DNA of 11,995 nucleotides from contig CAMWXO010000033.1 of NCBI GenBank assembly GCA_947178245.1, positions 1-11,995 on the forward strand, in the 5' to 3' direction. This document shows, piece after piece, positions 1-6,069 of this stretch. The position numbers and the translations under genes are program-made. The stretch's first letter is position 1, and every line of letters starts with the position of its first letter. The stretch is from an uncultured Porphyromonadaceae bacterium. Lineage in GTDB: Bacteria > Bacteroidota > Bacteroidia > Bacteroidales > Muribaculaceae. A model generated the notes under the pieces. The model saw only the letters and a list, made by a program, of their open reading frames with translations. It searched no databases and was not told the origin of the DNA.

Positions 1-69
1 TCACTACATGGTAAGTGCTTGAAAATAAGATAATAGAGATGGATTTCTCAGATCGGCGGAAAATTTGAA

Positions 70-1182
70 TTATTCCAGCTCAAAGGTCACTTCCATGGGG
101 TAGTGATCGCTTGTGTCGAGCGGAAGGCGCTTCACCTTGAGGGCCGTGAGCCCTTCGCCACGGTAGAAGATCTGGTCGATGTGGAAGAGAAACATGAATT
201 GATTGAAGGTATTGACCGGGCCGAAATTCGTTTCGGAGTAGGCATCCTTAAAGCCGGCATTTCTCATTATCCGGTAGGCCCAGCTTCCTGCCACGTCGTT
301 GAAGTCACCGCAGGCTATGAGCGGGGATATGCCTTCGGTGGTGGACACGAGATCGCGCACGCCTTTGGCGCGCTCACGGAAGGCCGCTCCCAGTTTCGGG
401 AAGATCTCATAGCGGAATTCCGTATAGCTTCGCTTCGCGGTGCGGACGCCCCTGATCTCCGTCACTACCTCACGCTCGGTATCAGTGAGGTTGTAGCTGC
501 TGAGATGGAAGTTTACTATGGGGAGGCTTACGCCGTGGATATCCACCTCGAAGAGGCGCCATCGGCGACGGGGACGCCAGTACTCCTCTTCTTCCGGGTC
601 AGGATTGACGGGGGTGAGCATGCGCACGGGGTATTTCGAGAGCACCTTCAGATCGTTGTTGATGGAGCCTGCACGATAGGGATAGACGGAATATAGCGAA
701 TCCATGGCGCCTCGGCTCCAGTGGTGTATCTCCGACGGATCTTCAAGATTGAGCATCTCCTGCAGGCAGATTATGTCGGCCCCCGACTCGGTGAGATACT
801 TTATGGCGCGGTTGCCCGGCAATTGGCTTTTGGTGGTGTCGGCGAGGTGAAGGCAGTTGAAGGTGATGAGGCGGAAGGTGTGGCGTTCCGACTTGGCCTG
901 CCTGGAGAATGCGATGGGCGTGACGTCTTTAAGCGTGCCCCATCCGGCGAAGAGTGTCAGGCCGGCAAGGGCGGCCATGATCAATCTTCCCTTGAGGAGC
1001 CATGCAATGCCCGTGATGAGGGTGGCGATGGCAAGGTAGGGGAGTGCCAGCACGAGCACCGACGGCAATGTCATGAATTCCGGATTGCAATATCCGCCGA
1101 AAGCAGCAGCCAGCGTGACTATAAACAGCACTATCGAGGCTATCTTCAGCACAAGGCGCAGAATGGGTGAGATTATGATCAT
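70..1182 (-). CDS. Membrane-anchored endonuclease/exonuclease/phosphatase (EEP) family protein
   Basis: This 370-residue protein has two parts. Residues 1-90 hold about three hydrophobic segments, so the protein is probably anchored in the inner membrane. Residues about 100-370 form a complete EEP (DNase I-like) metal-dependent phosphoesterase domain. The expected catalytic residues are visible: N109 in TFNC, E142 in LQE, H226 in NFHL, D293 and N295 in GDFND, D336 in IDQIF, and the terminal D359-H360 pair in SDHYP. EEP enzymes cleave phosphodiester bonds in nucleic acids, phosphoinositides or sphingolipids; the substrate cannot be read from the sequence, and the membrane anchor makes a lipid or an extracytoplasmic substrate as likely as DNA. 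The ATG overlaps the stop codon of the upstream rhomboid gene (ATGA at 1179-1182), so translation is probably coupled. It is the last gene of the rhomboid operon. The family is certain; the function is open. Confidence 0.93.
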   Translation of the reverse strand: MIIISPILRLVLKIASIVLFIVTLAAAFGGYCNPEFMTLPSVLVLALPYLAIATLITGIAWLLKGRLIMAALAGLTLFAGWGTLKDVTPIAFSRQAKSERHTFRLITFNCLHLADTTKSQLPGNRAIKYLTESGADIICLQEMLNLEDPSEIHHWSRGAMDSLYSVYPYRAGSINNDLKVLSKYPVRMLTPVNPDPEEEEYWRPRRRWRLFEVDIHGVSLPIVNFHLSSYNLTDTEREVVTEIRGVRTAKRSYTEFRYEIFPKLGAAFRERAKGVRDLVSTTEGISPLIACGDFNDVAGSWAYRIMRNAGFKDAYSETNFGPVNTFNQFMFLFHIDQIFYRGEGLTALKVKRLPLDTSDHYPMEVTFELE

Positions 1183-1988
1183 GGCTTTTTGATTCGTGTT
1201 GAAAGAGTGTTGAGCTCGTCCTTTTCGCGGCGCGAGAGGCTTTCGTAGCCTGAAATCTTGATTTTATCGAGGAGCGCATCGAGCCGCTCCATGTCGTCGC
1301 GGCGCTCGCGGAGGATCCTGACCATTTTGGAGGCATCGCGGCTGCGCTCCTTGTCGGCTCTCGGCCCCGGCAAGGTGATGCCCCTCCTGAGCATCACGGC
1401 TAAAGCCAGGCCCCATAAGGCCCCGCCGATATGCGCCGCCTGATTGCCCCCGCCACCGAGAAGAGTGAGCAGGCAACACGCGAGCGCCACCCATTTCAGT
1501 CTCACTGCGCCTATCAGGAAGAGATTAAGGGGATAGTCAGGCATCATTACGGCTGCCCCGCACATCACGGCTATCACAGCCGCGCTGCATCCGCAGAGCA
1601 TCCCTCCGCCGGCACCGAGAGCCGAGGCGCCGAGGAAGAGGAGTCCCCCGGCCACTCCGCCACCGATGAAAAAGACGGCGAGTCTCTTTTCTGAAAGAGT
1701 GAGAAGAAGTATCTTGCCAAACCAGTAGAGCCAGAGCACGTTGAAAAGAAGATGGAAGAAGTCGAACTGCACCGCCATATATGTAAGCAGAGTCCACGGC
1801 CGGGTCGCAAACCGGCTGAACCCGGATGGCAGAGTCAGCCATTCCGACAGTGCGGGATCGAAATGAAAAGTGCTGCCTAAGAGCGAGAGTACGGTCACGA
1901 CGAGCCACACGCCGACTTCGGTCAGTATCATCCACGCGAGCCATCGGCTGCGTCCGCACAGCCAGTACCACTTTCCGAGCAGGTTCAT
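1179..1988 (-). CDS. Rhomboid family intramembrane serine protease (second of tandem pair)
   Basis: This is a 269-residue polytopic membrane protein of the rhomboid family, which cleaves transmembrane segments inside the bilayer with a Ser-His dyad. The nucleophile is S135 in a GCSA motif, a variant of the usual GxSx/GASG. The partner is H186 in AAHIGG, and the HxxxN motif of the second helix is H79-N83. Six hydrophobic segments can be placed between residues about 15 and 202. The hydrophilic tail (about 205-269) is charged and likely helical, resembling the small C-terminal domain (DUF6576-like, from memory) found on Bacteroidota rhomboids. It starts 1 nt after the stop of the first rhomboid gene and overlaps the EEP gene by 4 nt. 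Both dyad residues are present, so it is probably active. The substrate is unknown. Confidence 0.92.
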   Translation of the reverse strand: MNLLGKWYWLCGRSRWLAWMILTEVGVWLVVTVLSLLGSTFHFDPALSEWLTLPSGFSRFATRPWTLLTYMAVQFDFFHLLFNVLWLYWFGKILLLTLSEKRLAVFFIGGGVAGGLLFLGASALGAGGGMLCGCSAAVIAVMCGAAVMMPDYPLNLFLIGAVRLKWVALACCLLTLLGGGGNQAAHIGGALWGLALAVMLRRGITLPGPRADKERSRDASKMVRILRERRDDMERLDALLDKIKISGYESLSRREKDELNTLSTRIKKP

Positions 1989-1989
1989 C

Positions 1990-2757
1990 TCATCCCAGTC
2001 TGCTTATGATACCCTTCTTCTTCCAGTAAAGGAGCAGTATGATGCCGAAAAGCATGCCGCCCAGATGGGCAAAATGCGCGATGGTGCTTGCTGTGCCGGT
2101 GACTCCGAGCAGGAATTCGATCACTCCGTAGCCTATCACCATATATTTTGCCTTGATCGGAACCGGTATGAAGAAGAGATAGAGCGGAAGGTCGGGGAAT
2201 GTGAAGGCGAAGCCGAGCAGGATGCCGTAGACGGCTCCGGAGGCCCCTATGGTGCAGAAGGAATTTTTGAAAGCCGACACTGCATCGCTGATGTTGGGGT
2301 CACCGCTTTTCAGGGCGGAGTCCACTATGGCGGCGGCATGTTCGTAAGTAAGTCCGTTGGCCGGAGCGATAGCCGAGATATATTCGTGGCGCCATGAGAG
2401 TCCCCACACCGCTTCCTGCACGAGCGCGGCGCCCACGCCGCATACTATATAGAAGAAGAGAAAGCGCTGCGAGCCCCAGGCCTGCTCCAGGATGCGTCCG
2501 AACATCCAGAGGGTGAACATATTGAAGAGTATATGCGCGAAATTGCCGGGAGCGTGCAGAAACATGTAGGTGAAGATCTGGGCCGGATTGAAGTCGGCGC
2601 CGCCGATCAGGTGAAGCCCGAGGCGGTCGATGAGCGTGTGTGAGAAGCCCGGCACGAGGATCTCGGCGAGCCACACTATAAGATTTATGATTATTAGGTT
2701 TTTGGTCACCGGCGGTATCTGTTGCCACCAGTTGCCCCTCTGGTATGAGTTATACAT
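1990..2757 (-). CDS. Rhomboid family intramembrane serine protease (first of tandem pair)
   Basis: This 255-residue rhomboid-family protease opens the minus-strand operon. The canonical active-site motif GASG is present with nucleophile S173. The catalytic His is H231 in AHLGG, and the helix-2 HxxxN motif is H75-N79. About six membrane helices are visible. Between the third helix and the catalytic serine helix there is a loop of roughly 45 mostly polar residues (about 121-167), longer than in the neighbouring paralogue. The C-terminus is short and basic (YWKKK), with no extra domain. The two proteins differ enough in loops and tails to suggest different substrates rather than a recent duplication. 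The start is the ATG at 2755-2757, just downstream of an A/T-rich divergent promoter region. Confidence 0.94.
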   Translation of the reverse strand: MYNSYQRGNWWQQIPPVTKNLIIINLIVWLAEILVPGFSHTLIDRLGLHLIGGADFNPAQIFTYMFLHAPGNFAHILFNMFTLWMFGRILEQAWGSQRFLFFYIVCGVGAALVQEAVWGLSWRHEYISAIAPANGLTYEHAAAIVDSALKSGDPNISDAVSAFKNSFCTIGASGAVYGILLGFAFTFPDLPLYLFFIPVPIKAKYMVIGYGVIEFLLGVTGTASTIAHFAHLGGMLFGIILLLYWKKKGIISRLG

Positions 2758-2788
2758 AGAATAATGGTATCTGTCTTGTTTCAGACTG

Positions 2789-2796
2789 CAAAATTA
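2789..2796 (-). promoter_or_regulatory. Possible -7 box for the rhomboid-EEP operon
   Basis: Read on the minus strand this is TAATTTTG, matching the Bacteroidota -7 consensus TAnnTTTG. It lies about 30 nt upstream of the first rhomboid ATG, giving a very short leader. No good -33 TTG is found at the usual 19-21 nt distance, so the assignment rests on one box only. Confidence 0.4.
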
Positions 2797-2878
2797 ACAA
2801 AATTCCTCGTCAGCCATATCGGAAAACGGTAAAAAACGCATTTTTTTATATATTTTTTAAATTTTTTTGTCAGAAAAG

Positions 2879-2909
2879 TTTGTCATTAGCAATTTTAGCG
2901 CTATATTTG
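2879..2909 (+). promoter_or_regulatory. Bacteroidota-type promoter for the HU gene
   Basis: A -33 TTTG (2879-2882) and a -7 TATATTTG (2902-2909) are separated by 19 nt, matching the primary sigma factor promoter of Bacteroidota. Transcription should begin near 2915, leaving a leader of roughly 43 nt that is rich in A and T and has no Shine-Dalgarno site, as is usual in this phylum. Just upstream (2840-2869) lie long T and A/T tracts that could act as an UP-like or bent-DNA element for strong expression; that last role is inference. Confidence 0.75.
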
Positions 2910-2958
2910 CGGCTGAAAAACTCTAACTTTCAAATATACCCTAAATTTAAGTATAATT

Positions 2959-3222
2959 ATGAATAAGACAGATCTCGTCAACGAAATCGCGGCTAAGGCA
3001 AGCCTCTCTAAGGTGGCTGCCAAGGACGCCCTCGACGCAGTGCTCGAATCCATCTCTCAGGCACTTGCAAATGAAGACAAAGTGCAACTCCTCGGCTTCG
3101 GCACTTTCGCTGTTACTGAAAAGCCCGCTCGCGAAGGCCTGAACCCCCGCACTAAAGAGAAAATCCAGATCCCGGCCCGCAAGGTGGTGAAGTTCAAACC
3201 CGCCGCAGGCCTCGGAAAATAA
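2959..3222 (+). CDS. HU-family nucleoid DNA-binding protein
   Basis: This 87-residue protein has the length and sequence of a bacterial HU subunit, a small basic dimer that bends and compacts DNA and helps replication, repair and transcription. The N-terminal helical half (residues 1-45) forms the dimer core. The signature begins with GFGTF (about 47-51) and continues into the DNA-embracing arm with the intercalating-proline context GLNPRT, ending in the typical FKP segment and a short GLGK tail. It has no extra domain, unlike the longer HU-like proteins common in Bacteroidota. It stands alone behind its own promoter, divergent from the rhomboid operon and upstream of argS, with a hairpin downstream. 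Bacteroidota usually carry several HU paralogues, so I give no symbol. Confidence 0.95.
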   Translation: MNKTDLVNEIAAKASLSKVAAKDALDAVLESISQALANEDKVQLLGFGTFAVTEKPAREGLNPRTKEKIQIPARKVVKFKPAAGLGK

Positions 3223-3247
3223 TCTTTCCTGCGAAAGAAGAAATCGG

Positions 3248-3279
3248 GCGGCGCCGGAGCTTAAGGCTTCCGGGGCCGC
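3248..3279 (+). terminator. Hairpin after the HU gene, possible terminator
   Basis: A GC-rich inverted repeat pairs 3248-3252 with 3275-3279 and 3254-3258 with 3269-3273, with a single G-G mismatch between the two helices and a short loop. It starts 25 nt after the HU stop codon. Only a weak T-containing stretch (TTGCGTTATT) follows, so it is a terminator-like stem rather than a textbook intrinsic terminator. It could also stabilise the 3' end of the HU mRNA. Confidence 0.4.
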
Positions 3280-3357
3280 TTGCGTTATTGATGCCGGCAG
3301 AGGTGGCTGTGACAGCAGGCGGGGCACACGGCGCCCGCTCCATTGGCCGCGCTTCAC

Positions 3358-3388
3358 TTGCCAATGTCAATTTTTATTACTATCTTTG
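3358..3388 (+). promoter_or_regulatory. Bacteroidota-type promoter for argS
   Basis: A -33 TTG (3358-3360) and a -7 TATCTTTG (3381-3388) are spaced by 20 nt. The predicted transcript starts near 3394, about 20 nt before the ATG at 3415. This decides the argS start: the alternative ATG at 3343 lies upstream of the promoter and would not be on the mRNA. Confidence 0.75.
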
Positions 3389-3414
3389 CACGTAAATATC
3401 ATCTAAGCTTAGAA

Positions 3415-5193
3415 ATGAAGATTGAATCCATAATCACCAAGGGCGTCAGCGACGCCGTAATGAGTCTTTACGCCCTTGATTTTCCGGCCGATAAGATTCA
3501 GCCGCAACAGACTAAAAAAGAATTCGAGGGAAACCTCACCATCATGGCCTTCCCCTTCCTGAAGGCATCACGGAAGGCGCCCGAGGTCACTGCCGCCGAA
3601 ATAGGGGAGTGGCTCGTGGAAAACGTGCCTGCCGTGGAGAAATATAATGTGGTGAAGGGTTTCCTCAACCTTTCGGTCAATCCTACGTTCTGGCTCACCA
3701 CGCTGCATTCGATAGCCGCCGATCCGGACTTCGGCATAGTGAAGCCTGATGAGGATTCCGACCTCGTGATGGTGGAGTATTCCAGCCCCAACACCAACAA
3801 GCCGCTCCATCTCGGACACGTGCGCAATAATCTGCTCGGCTACTCTCTCTCCCTTATTCTGGAGGCCAACGGCCACAAGGTGGTGAAGACAAATATCGTC
3901 AACGACCGCGGCATCCACATCTGCAAGTCGATGCTCGCCTGGAAGAAATGGGGCGAAGGCGCCACTCCCGAATCCACCGGAAAGAAAGGCGATCATCTCA
4001 TCGGAGACTTCTACGTGCTCTTCGACCGCAACTTCAAGAAGGAAGTGGAGCAGCTGATGGCGCAGGGCCTCACCGAAGACGAAGCGAAGGCAAAGTCGCC
4101 GCTCATGCTTGAGGCGCGTGAGATGCTGCGCAAGTGGGAGGCCGGCGACAAGGAAGTGCGCGACCTCTGGAAGATGATGAACGAGTGGGTCTATGCCGGA
4201 TTTGACGAGACCTACAGGCGTCTGGGTGTCGCTTTCGATAAGATATATTATGAGAGCGACACTTACCTTCAGGGCAAGGATCTGGTGCTCAAAGGTCTTG
4301 ACGAAGGAAAGATGTATCGCAAGGAAGACGGTTCTGTCTGGGCCGACCTCACAGCCGAGGGCCTTGACCATAAGCTGCTGCTCCGCGCCGACGGAACATC
4401 GGTCTATATGACTCAGGATATAGGCACGGCCAAACTGCGCTATCAGGATTTCCCTATCGACAAGATGATATATGTGGTGGGCAACGAGCAGAACTATCAT
4501 TTCCAGGTGCTCTCGCTGCTGCTCGACCGCCTCGGCTTCAAGTGGGGCAAGGATCTCACTCATTTCTCCTACGGAATGGTGGAACTCCCCGAGGGCAAGA
4601 TGAAGAGCCGCGAGGGTACGGTGGTGGATGCCGACGACCTGATCGACAAGATGATAGCCGACGCAGCCGAGACCGGTGCGGAGCGCTTTGCCGACATGCC
4701 TGAAGAGGAGAGGGCGGAAGTGGCTCGCATAGTGGGAATGGGCGCCCTGAAATATTTCCTGCTGAAGGTGGATCCGCGCAAGAATATGCTCTTCAATCCC
4801 AAGGAGTCGATCGACTTCAATGGCAACACCGGGCCTTTCCTGCAGTACACCTACGCCCGTATTCAGTCTGTGATCAGACGTGCAGGTGATGATTTCGACC
4901 CGCTCTATATGCCGGCGGCCATACCTAACGAGGCTGAGTCTGACCTTATTCAGAAAGTGGCAGATTTCCCCGAAGTGGTGAAAGAGGCCGGACGCGCCTA
5001 CAGCCCATCGCTCATAGCCAACTATTGCTTTGAGCTGGCCAAGGAATACAATCGCTTCTATCATGACTACAGCATCCTGCGCGAGGAGGATCAGGCAGTG
5101 CGCCAGCTGCGTCTGCTTCTCTCCTACGTGGTGGCCCGCACGCTGAAGACCGGCGTGGCGCTGCTCGGAATGGAGATGCCGGCCAGGATGTGA
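3415..5193 (+). CDS. argS: Arginyl-tRNA synthetase
   Basis: This class I aminoacyl-tRNA synthetase charges tRNA-Arg with arginine using ATP, in the cytoplasm. From the ATG at 3415 it is 592 residues, within the usual ArgRS size. The N-terminal tRNA-binding domain (about 1-115) is followed by the Rossmann catalytic domain with the HIGH motif as HLGH (132-135) in the context SPNTNKPLHLGH. The KMSKS loop is KMKSR (395-399), a variant frequent in ArgRS. The C-terminal helical DALR anticodon-binding domain begins near the FLQYTYARIQS segment and ends with the family-typical LLGMEMPARM. The frame stays open upstream to an ATG at 3343, but those 24 extra residues lie before the promoter and resemble nothing in ArgRS, so I reject that start. 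The identification is secure. Confidence 0.97.
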   Translation: MKIESIITKGVSDAVMSLYALDFPADKIQPQQTKKEFEGNLTIMAFPFLKASRKAPEVTAAEIGEWLVENVPAVEKYNVVKGFLNLSVNPTFWLTTLHSIAADPDFGIVKPDEDSDLVMVEYSSPNTNKPLHLGHVRNNLLGYSLSLILEANGHKVVKTNIVNDRGIHICKSMLAWKKWGEGATPESTGKKGDHLIGDFYVLFDRNFKKEVEQLMAQGLTEDEAKAKSPLMLEAREMLRKWEAGDKEVRDLWKMMNEWVYAGFDETYRRLGVAFDKIYYESDTYLQGKDLVLKGLDEGKMYRKEDGSVWADLTAEGLDHKLLLRADGTSVYMTQDIGTAKLRYQDFPIDKMIYVVGNEQNYHFQVLSLLLDRLGFKWGKDLTHFSYGMVELPEGKMKSREGTVVDADDLIDKMIADAAETGAERFADMPEEERAEVARIVGMGALKYFLLKVDPRKNMLFNPKESIDFNGNTGPFLQYTYARIQSVIRRAGDDFDPLYMPAAIPNEAESDLIQKVADFPEVVKEAGRAYSPSLIANYCFELAKEYNRFYHDYSILREEDQAVRQLRLLLSYVVARTLKTGVALLGMEMPARM

Positions 5194-5252
5194 TGATAGT
5201 CCGGGGACGGGCGATTAAACTTTATCGCCTCGTTCATTGTCTAATAATAATG

Positions 5253-5301
5253 AAGGGGCCTTCGGGCGGCATCGGACATGTCCGGTGGTCTTGAAGCCCT
5301 T
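5253..5301 (+). other. Nested stem-loop with perfect 12-nt palindrome between argS and the Bax-inhibitor gene
   Basis: The inner element is the palindrome CGGACATGTCCG (5273-5284), extended by three further pairs including one G-T to 5270-5287. An outer helix pairs 5253-5263 with 5293-5301 with two bulges. The spacer from 5194 to 5335 contains no TAnnTTTG box that I can find, so the next gene may be reached by read-through from argS. The element could be an argS terminator without a U-tract, an mRNA processing or stabilising structure, or a dimeric protein-binding site. Confidence 0.45.
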
Positions 5302-5335
5302 GATAAGTTAAGTAAACCATAAAAAACTTCACAAT

Positions 5336-6061
5336 ATGTATCCTGATTACAATAATGTGCAGCAGACTCCTCCCCCCTACTACGGCGGAGCTGCAGTGGA
5401 GCGCCAGACCAATGCGGTCTTGAAGCGCGTATATGTGCGAATGTTTATCGGACTTCTCGTCTCGGCATTCTGCGCTCTCGGCGTGGCATCGAGCCCGGCC
5501 GCACTCTCGTTCATTTTCGGCAACCAGATTGTATTCTGGGGCATTTTCATCGGCATGTTCGCCATGGCGATTCTCATACCGGCTCGCCTGATGAAGATGC
5601 AGAGCGGCACGGTGCTGCTTCTCTTTCTGGTGTATGCCGCGCTGATGGGAGTCTTCCTGAGCAGCATCTTTGTGGTCTACAAGATGCCGGCCATCGTGGG
5701 CACTTTCTTCATTACGGCCGGAACTTTCGGCGCAATGTCGGTCTATGGCTATTTCACCAAGTCTGATCTTTCCAGGATGGGCTCGTTCCTGATGATGGCA
5801 CTTTTCGGACTCATCATCGCCATGGTGGTGAATATCTTCCTGAAGAGCAATGCCATGGGCTTCATCATCTCGATCGTGGGAGTGCTGATCTTTACGGGCC
5901 TCACCGCATGGGACACCCAAAACGTGAAGAAACTTGCGGCAGCCAACCTTGATCCGGCGCTTGCCGACAAACTCGCCACAATGGGTGCGATGAACCTCTA
6001 TCTTGACTTCATCAACCTCTTCCTCTTCATCCTGCGCATCTTCGGAGGCAGCCGCGACTGA
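5336..6061 (+). CDS. Bax inhibitor-1 / YccA family membrane protein
   Basis: This 241-residue integral membrane protein has a polar, proline- and tyrosine-containing N-terminus (about 1-30) followed by seven hydrophobic segments between residues about 35 and 238, the BI-1 (TMBIM) topology. Family landmarks are the FTGLTAWDTQNVKKLA stretch near the sixth helix, whose acidic Asp belongs to the set linked to the pH-sensing pair of bacterial BI-1 homologues, and the C-terminal NLYLDFINLFLFILRIFG helix. Characterised relatives include E. coli YccA, which modulates the FtsH protease, and Bacillus YetJ, a pH-dependent Ca2+ leak channel. Which role applies here is unknown. The gene lies 142 nt downstream of argS, without an obvious promoter of its own, and ends 6 nt before the stop codon of the convergent helicase gene. 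Confidence 0.93.
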   Translation: MYPDYNNVQQTPPPYYGGAAVERQTNAVLKRVYVRMFIGLLVSAFCALGVASSPAALSFIFGNQIVFWGIFIGMFAMAILIPARLMKMQSGTVLLLFLVYAALMGVFLSSIFVVYKMPAIVGTFFITAGTFGAMSVYGYFTKSDLSRMGSFLMMALFGLIIAMVVNIFLKSNAMGFIISIVGVLIFTGLTAWDTQNVKKLAAANLDPALADKLATMGAMNLYLDFINLFLFILRIFGGSRD

Positions 6062-6069
6062 GGCCGCCT
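6046..6069 (-). other. Weak stem-loop spanning the two convergent stop codons
   Basis: On the minus strand an 8-bp stem (AGGCGGCC with GGCTGCCT, one G-U pair) encloses an 8-nt loop and covers both stop codons. It could mark the 3' end of the helicase transcript, but no U-tract follows on that strand, so support is weak. Confidence 0.25.

Noticed and set aside
1..69. Possible terminator or gene end left of the EEP gene
   Set aside because: No convincing hairpin with a T-tract and no frame with recognisable coding content was found in these bases.
103..696. Plus-strand open frame opposite the EEP gene
   Set aside because: It is a shadow of a gene with all catalytic motifs on the other strand; no family resemblance or promoter was seen.
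3568..5064. Long open frame of 498 codons on the minus strand, antisense to argS
   Set aside because: It lies entirely within a secure argS gene, shows no recognisable domain, and has the His/Leu/Val-rich composition expected from reading GC-biased codons backwards.
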